37,643 bases of DNA from positions 1-37,643 of the forward strand of contig CAIPLT010000023.1 of the NCBI GenBank assembly GCA_903865935.1, given 5' to 3'. Positions within the stretch are counted from its first letter, which is position 1. Every line of letters starts with the position of its first letter. The notes beneath the pieces are model-generated. The model saw only the letters and a list, made by a program, of their open reading frames with translations. It was not told the origin of the DNA and did no database searches. Source of the DNA: Caldifarciminota bacterium (lineage in GTDB: Bacteria; Hydrothermota; Tepidihabitantia; Tepidihabitantales; CAIPLT01). The translations under genes and the position numbers were made by a program. Below, piece after piece: positions 33,517 to 37,643 of this stretch.

Positions 33517-35022
33517 ATGAGTATAGTTAGTGCAGTATGTTTGTTAATTAACATTTTTGGCTATTTCTACACGCCTTCTGACTGGCTATACTTTCCCCAA
33601 ATGTCGGAAATTCGTTCAATCTCAACCAGTCCATTCGATGCATATATTACAGTAGCTAACGGGATTTTTGTGATGGACAAGTATTATGGAAATTTAACCC
33701 GTACTATTACAACATCCGACGGCATTTCAGTCCCGATTAAATTGTCCAGTTATGACCCGGAATTAGGAATACTCTGGATATTATCTGAAGACGGCAATCA
33801 ATTAACTGGATTTTACCCGCACACCCAAATGCGTTTCAATGTCAATTTGCCTTTTCGAGCAAATTCTATCGGTATTGCCGACCAATATCTTTATTTTGAT
33901 GTATCGAAACCTAAAACTATGCTTATGGATAAAAGGTTACTTAATTTCTCTCAAGCTGAAAGTCTCCCCTTGACGATAACCTGGTATGGCGTAAGAAGTA
34001 ATTCACAAATCCGGTCATATACATTTTTAACACCATATCAATATATTGATTATGAATTCAACCGTTATTCGATTACATGTTTTTATAAGGATTTTAACCG
34101 GCTCTGGGTTGGAACCAATGGTTATGGTATTTTTATCTATAATCTATCATCTACCCGAATGTTAAATCATTACCAATTTGGCTTAAAAACAATTAGCAGT
34201 AAAATTATTCCGACCCAGGAAGGACTATGGTTTGTCAATAACAATTATCCCCGAAGTTTTACACGGTATAATCCGGCGGCTGATGAATGGACATATTTTA
34301 ATACTAAAGCAGGAATTCCCTCACCGGTCAAATCAAACTTGTACAGTTTAAAGCTATTTGATTTGATACGGACCGAAGAAATTACCAATTTGGTTCAGGA
34401 CAGCAATACATATTGGATTAGCACTAACCAGTCGCTCTATTTTTATAATCCGAAATCATTGACTTTAGACCAGATTTTCTTGCCCAGTGGATACCGTTTA
34501 AATAATGTAAGGACTTTATTTTTAAATGGTAGCGAACTATTAATCGGGACCGATAATAATCTATTAGCTTATGATAAAAAGACTAAAAAGTTTTCAATAG
34601 TCAACGGCCCGGATGGCAGTTTTTATTTCGGAGTGTCTAACATAGTCCGCGGTAATGATAAATTATACTTTGCATGCTTTGGCGGAGTCGTTTCTTTTCC
34701 CGTCGGAGTTCAGCACGATTCAATAAATCAAGCATCATGGCGGCGAGTTACGATTACTGGACTCAGTCTGGATACACGTATCAATGCACTCGCTTATGCT
34801 CCTGGAGTTTTATTCATCGGTTATGCCGACGGTATTATTGTATACTATGAACAATCAGGTAAGTATGAATATCTAACCACACAAAATGGCCTGTTCGATA
34901 ATTACATTTATGATATGTATATAAATAATGATTGGCAGAATCAGCAAAGCCAGTTTTTATGGATAACTACACCTAGCGGTCTATCCCGATTTTTATATCA
35001 AAAGATATTTACAATTAAATAA
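33517..35022 (+). CDS. Exported beta-propeller-like protein of unknown function
   Basis: 501 aa. A hydrophobic N-terminus (IVSAVCLLINIFGYF) acts as a signal or anchor. The rest holds irregular blades like two-component-regulator propellers (LWVGTNGYGIFIYNL, YWISTNQSLYFYNPKS, LLIGTDNNLLAYDKKTKKF, LFIGYADGIIVYYEQSGKY). No C-terminal sorting domain, kinase or catalytic motif is seen. It follows nnr by 17 bases and ends the moxR array. Substrate unknown. Confidence 0.8.
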   Translation: MSIVSAVCLLINIFGYFYTPSDWLYFPQMSEIRSISTSPFDAYITVANGIFVMDKYYGNLTRTITTSDGISVPIKLSSYDPELGILWILSEDGNQLTGFYPHTQMRFNVNLPFRANSIGIADQYLYFDVSKPKTMLMDKRLLNFSQAESLPLTITWYGVRSNSQIRSYTFLTPYQYIDYEFNRYSITCFYKDFNRLWVGTNGYGIFIYNLSSTRMLNHYQFGLKTISSKIIPTQEGLWFVNNNYPRSFTRYNPAADEWTYFNTKAGIPSPVKSNLYSLKLFDLIRTEEITNLVQDSNTYWISTNQSLYFYNPKSLTLDQIFLPSGYRLNNVRTLFLNGSELLIGTDNNLLAYDKKTKKFSIVNGPDGSFYFGVSNIVRGNDKLYFACFGGVVSFPVGVQHDSINQASWRRVTITGLSLDTRINALAYAPGVLFIGYADGIIVYYEQSGKYEYLTTQNGLFDNYIYDMYINNDWQNQQSQFLWITTPSGLSRFLYQKIFTIK

Positions 35023-35041
35023 CTACAAACATTTTTGATAT

Positions 35042-35069
35042 TTGATTTTTAATATAAAATTGGTATAAT
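35042..35069 (+). promoter_or_regulatory. Promoter of queF
   Basis: TTGATT (35042-35047), 16 bases, TATAAT (35064-35069). Only 11 bases follow before the ATG, leaving a leader of about 4-5 bases with no room for a ribosome binding site. Confidence 0.6.
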
Positions 35070-35080
35070 GTGATACGATT

Positions 35081-35482
35081 ATGAAGAACAAAAAAACCAA
35101 GTTAGGTTATACATCAACGCATGCTGCGGCTGGGATTAAAGATAAATTACCCTCGATTGAAACCTGGCCCAATCAAAATAAAAATTATACGATTACGATT
35201 GAGATGCCTGAGTTTACTTCAATCTGCCCCAAAACTAATTTACCCGACTTCGGTAAAATTACCATTACCTATGAGCCAGCTAAAGTTTGTGCAGAATTGA
35301 AAGCATTAAAATATTATATGCTCGGCTACAGGAACATGGGTATATTTTACGAAAATGCGGTCAATCGGATTTTAAGAGATTTTGTATCAGCCGTTAAACC
35401 AAAATGGGTTACGGTGCGTGGCGAGTTTAATATGCGCGGTGGCATGAGAAGTATCATCGAAGCAAAATATCCCAAACCGTAG
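35081..35482 (+). CDS. queF: NADPH-dependent preQ0 reductase
   Basis: 133 aa, single-domain (B. subtilis-type) QueF that reduces 7-cyano-7-deazaguanine to preQ1 in queuosine synthesis. The nucleophile Cys49 lies in FTSICPKTNLPDFG with Asp56, and the NADPH-binding block ELKALKYY and RNMGIFYENAVNRI (Glu91) follow. Tyr90 stands where B. subtilis has His before the Glu. No other queuosine gene and no preQ1 riboswitch is seen in the short leader. Convergent with the MBL-fold gene, 9 bases apart. Confidence 0.94.
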   Translation: MKNKKTKLGYTSTHAAAGIKDKLPSIETWPNQNKNYTITIEMPEFTSICPKTNLPDFGKITITYEPAKVCAELKALKYYMLGYRNMGIFYENAVNRILRDFVSAVKPKWVTVRGEFNMRGGMRSIIEAKYPKP

Positions 35483-35491
35483 CGGATTAAA

Positions 35492-36460
35492 CTAAATAAG
35501 TTTAAGATTAAAAGTATCAGTATTTACAATATAAAAATCGTTGTATACTCTAATCCACACATTACCCTTAATAATTTTTCCTTTTCCTGATGGAATATGT
35601 CCATAACTACTTGAATCGGTTTGGTAAATTCTGCTTTTCACATCAAGCAGTCGGTTAATTATCTCTTGGTTTGGATGTCCATAAGTATTCTTACCAACCG
35701 ATATAATAGATGCTTCTGGTTTTATCGTGCTGATAAAAACCTGATTTGAGCTGTATTTGCTGCCATGGTGACTAACTTTGTAAACATCGATATCACCGAC
35801 TAATGAAGCCAATTTACTCTCGATATCTTTAAAGTTACCCGTGTTCTTTCCGCTTAAATCACCAGCAGTAAAAAGTTTAAAGTTCTTATATTTGACAATC
35901 AAACCAACACTGCTGTCATTGATATTCTTGGTTGTTATAACATCACCATTAATGAGCTTTCCATCAACGCACACGCAGGTAATTGTCACATCATCGCGAA
36001 CGATTTTCTCGCCTGGAATAATCGTTTTACGCTTGGAACCAATCGATGTTATGTATTGAGTAAAAGGACTCGAGTTATGAATTCCGCCGCCGTCATAGCA
36101 ATAATTGATAATTGAGTCGCGGCCAATATGATTTATAACTTCATCTAATCCGCCAATGTGGTCAGCATCATAATGCGAAGCGACAACGTAATCGAGATGA
36201 GTTACTTTAAGGCTATCTAACAAGGGAATAATCCTGGCATTTCCTTTCCCTGTATTTCCACCGTCGATAAGCAGATATTTATTATTGGGGAAAATAATTA
36301 AAACCGCATCACCATGACCAACATCAATCACACAGACTTTCAATTCTTCGTTTTGCGCTTTAGCCGATATCGGTTTTTTCGGGGACGGTGTACAACCAAT
36401 TAAAAAACTTAATACAATAGCAACATAGAAACAGATTCTCACCTTTTTGATTCTAATCAT
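35492..36460 (-). CDS. ComEC/Rec2-like metallo-beta-lactamase-fold lipoprotein
   Basis: 322 aa from the ATG at 36460; a longer start at 36523 adds 21 unconserved residues. A lipoprotein signal ends SFLIGC (Cys23). The MBL domain has VIDVGHGDAVLI, SHYDADHIGG (H-x-D-x-D-H metal site), LFTAGDLSG, KVSHHGSKYSS and YGHPN, the pattern of ComEC C-terminal domains. It lacks the ComEC membrane channel, so it is probably a lipid-anchored hydrolase, possibly for nucleic acid or nucleotides; that is inference. No ribosome binding site precedes it. Confidence 0.88.
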   Translation of the reverse strand: MIRIKKVRICFYVAIVLSFLIGCTPSPKKPISAKAQNEELKVCVIDVGHGDAVLIIFPNNKYLLIDGGNTGKGNARIIPLLDSLKVTHLDYVVASHYDADHIGGLDEVINHIGRDSIINYCYDGGGIHNSSPFTQYITSIGSKRKTIIPGEKIVRDDVTITCVCVDGKLINGDVITTKNINDSSVGLIVKYKNFKLFTAGDLSGKNTGNFKDIESKLASLVGDIDVYKVSHHGSKYSSNQVFISTIKPEASIISVGKNTYGHPNQEIINRLLDVKSRIYQTDSSSYGHIPSGKGKIIKGNVWIRVYNDFYIVNTDTFNLKLI

Positions 36461-36671
36461 GACGTAAAATAAATCAAGGAAAAGATTGTCGTAACTATCC
36501 GAACAACCTAGATTTTGAGTCACAGAAGAAAATGACCTGCCCGAATGATTGTATTACTTTAGTTAAAATGTAAACTATAAATAGCATAATTTTACAGTTA
36601 AATTTTTATCTAACCTGCTAAATTTCATATTCTTAATTCAAATATCGATGAACATATGGGTATAGTCCCCT

Positions 36672-37643
36672 TGTAAGTGTTCAGTATTTCGGTAACATTT
36701 TTTAGTATAATGTTACTATGGAAAGGAGCATTATTATGTTACCTTCAGTTAAAAAAGCTTTAACTGCTAAATGGCTATTAGTAGTCCAGGAATACGAGCT
36801 AATCAAACAGAAACGATCAAATAACTTTAAATCTGTTAAACAACTCAGCGATGCTTATAAAGTGCACCGTAAAGACATTAGAAAATACTATGAAAAGTGG
36901 ATTAAATCAGGCAAAAACACAGATGCTTTGTTACCTCAAAAGCGCGGACCTAAACCCGGTCAACTGAAAATACTCTCCAAAGACCAGGAACGATTACTGG
37001 TTAAGATTCACCGGCGGTTACAGGCAAACCGGTATGAAATATATCATTTGATTGCCGGCAACCATCAAATAAAGTTTCATCCATCGGTATCAACAATCTA
37101 CCGGGCGCTGCAACGCTATCCGTTAAATAAAAAACGTAAGCAGATAATCAAACGATATGAGCGCCGCTATCCCGGGGAATTGCTCCATGCCGACACTTAT
37201 AGTTTGCCTAAGTCATTATTTGCCGGTCACACAAAGTATTACTTATTAGGCATCATTGATGATTGTACGCGTCTGTGTTATACCGAGTTGATTAACCGTA
37301 TTGATGCGGTCACTGTGACTAAAGCATTCAGCAATGGTTGTAAATGGTTTAGCGGTCACGGCATAATACCGGAAACGGTGATGAGTGATAATGGGGCGGA
37401 ATTTACGGTCTATACCAGTCAAAGAGCAAGAAAGCGGCATTATTTTGAGGTTATGTTACAGATATTGAGGATACGGCATATTTATACGCCGCCATATCGG
37501 CCACAATCGAACGGTAAGATTGAGCGGTTTTGGAAGATATTGGCGGATGAGTGTATCCGTGTCCAAACCGCTACGCTTACCAAAGAAGACTTTACGGCTG
37601 AGCTTAATGGCTACATGTATCGTTATAATTATGAGCGAAGGCA
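36672..37643 (+). mobile_element. IS481-like insertion sequence, right part beyond the window
   Basis: A putative left end starts TGTAAGTGTTCAG (36672), like IS481-family ends. An inverted pair, GTAACATT (36692-36699) with AATGTTAC (36709-36716), overlaps a TATAAT box (36706-36711) before the transposase. The right end is not in the window, so the end and any target duplication cannot be confirmed. Confidence 0.7.
36736..37643 (+). CDS. IS481-like DDE transposase (C-terminus cut by window edge)
   Basis: I read 302 codons by hand from the ATG at 36736 (ribosome binding site GGAAAGGAG) with no stop before the end. An N-terminal helix-turn-helix region (residues about 10-125) precedes a DDE integrase core: D153 in LHADTYSLP, D218 in MSDNGAEF and E263 in NGKIERFW, all intact. 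It looks functional over this length. Confidence 0.92.
   Translation, partial: MLPSVKKALTAKWLLVVQEYELIKQKRSNNFKSVKQLSDAYKVHRKDIRKYYEKWIKSGKNTDALLPQKRGPKPGQLKILSKDQERLLVKIHRRLQANRYEIYHLIAGNHQIKFHPSVSTIYRALQRYPLNKKRKQIIKRYERRYPGELLHADTYSLPKSLFAGHTKYYLLGIIDDCTRLCYTELINRIDAVTVTKAFSNGCKWFSGHGIIPETVMSDNGAEFTVYTSQRARKRHYFEVMLQILRIRHIYTPPYRPQSNGKIERFWKILADECIRVQTATLTKEDFTAELNGYMYRYNYERR

Noticed and set aside
1-37643. A defence island, prophage or biosynthetic cluster
   Set aside because: No Cas, restriction-methylation pair, integrase, phage structural, NRPS/PKS or RiPP precursor genes were found; the only mobile gene is the IS481-like transposase.

Overview
This 37.6 kb window is a gene-dense, AT-leaning bacterial chromosome segment. 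It has about 26 confidently coding genes, two tRNA genes and one transposase running off the right edge. It is not a plasmid or phage. The style of the proteins points to an uncultured, probably anaerobic or fermentative bacterium of the candidate division WOR-3 kind. Clues are a secreted beta-propeller protein with a type IX-like C-terminal sorting domain, WG-repeat and 'GNDxY'-repeat proteins, and a membrane-anchored AmmeMemoRadiSam-type radical SAM protein next to a DUF362 ferredoxin. That placement is from memory of protein style only, with low confidence. Many intra-operon genes lack a clear Shine-Dalgarno (SD) sequence, while the heads of transcription units show clear TTGACA-N16/17-TATAAT promoters, some only a few bases from the start codon.

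Layout. (1) 1-6280, minus strand: the edge of a cell-surface polysaccharide cluster (Wzz-like chain-length protein, UDP-GlcNAc 2-epimerase, sugar-1-phosphate nucleotidyltransferase) with polA inserted in it, then an isochorismatase-family hydrolase and tRNA-Ala(TGC). (2) 6.4-10.2 kb: accessory region with a WG-repeat gene broken by an in-frame TAA, a decayed gene fragment, a secreted SBBP-repeat propeller, a small unrecognised protein with a near-perfect ribosome binding site, and an imperfectly palindromic intergenic repeat. (3) 10.2-14.9 kb, minus: a two-gene operon for an exported phosphoesterase with a CBM9-like domain and a GNDxY/HEAT-repeat protein, served by a promoter that should give leaderless mRNA. 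(4) 15.0-15.45 kb, plus: a small nuclease-like protein. (5) 15.46-23.95 kb, minus: one long operon, PQQ-propeller lipoprotein, ileS, DksA-type zinc finger, truA, DUF58, BatA-like VWA protein. (6) 24.0-24.6 kb: about 550 bp of non-coding DNA bounded by a perfect 17-bp inverted repeat that touches the -35 boxes of the two divergent promoters. (7) 24.65-35.0 kb, plus: moxR, DUF177, PEGA protein, radical SAM, DUF362 ferredoxin, scpA, tRNA-Ser(GGA), murA, ispG, nnr and a propeller protein in one tight array, then queF with its own promoter. (8) 35.5-36.5 kb, minus: an MBL-fold lipoprotein. (9) 36.7 kb to the end: an IS481-like element.

How it fits together. MoxR AAA+ ATPases normally work with DUF58 and BatA/VWA proteins encoded beside them. 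Here the moxR operon and the DUF58/BatA operon are split and divergent, but the shared 17-bp element at both promoters suggests they are still co-regulated. IleRS carries a rearranged HIGH motif (G-V-H-H instead of H-x-G-H), and DNA polymerase I has lost its proofreading residues and has Tyr at the O-helix position that governs dideoxynucleotide discrimination. These are the most checkable unusual points. I did not find a complete new defence or mobile system.
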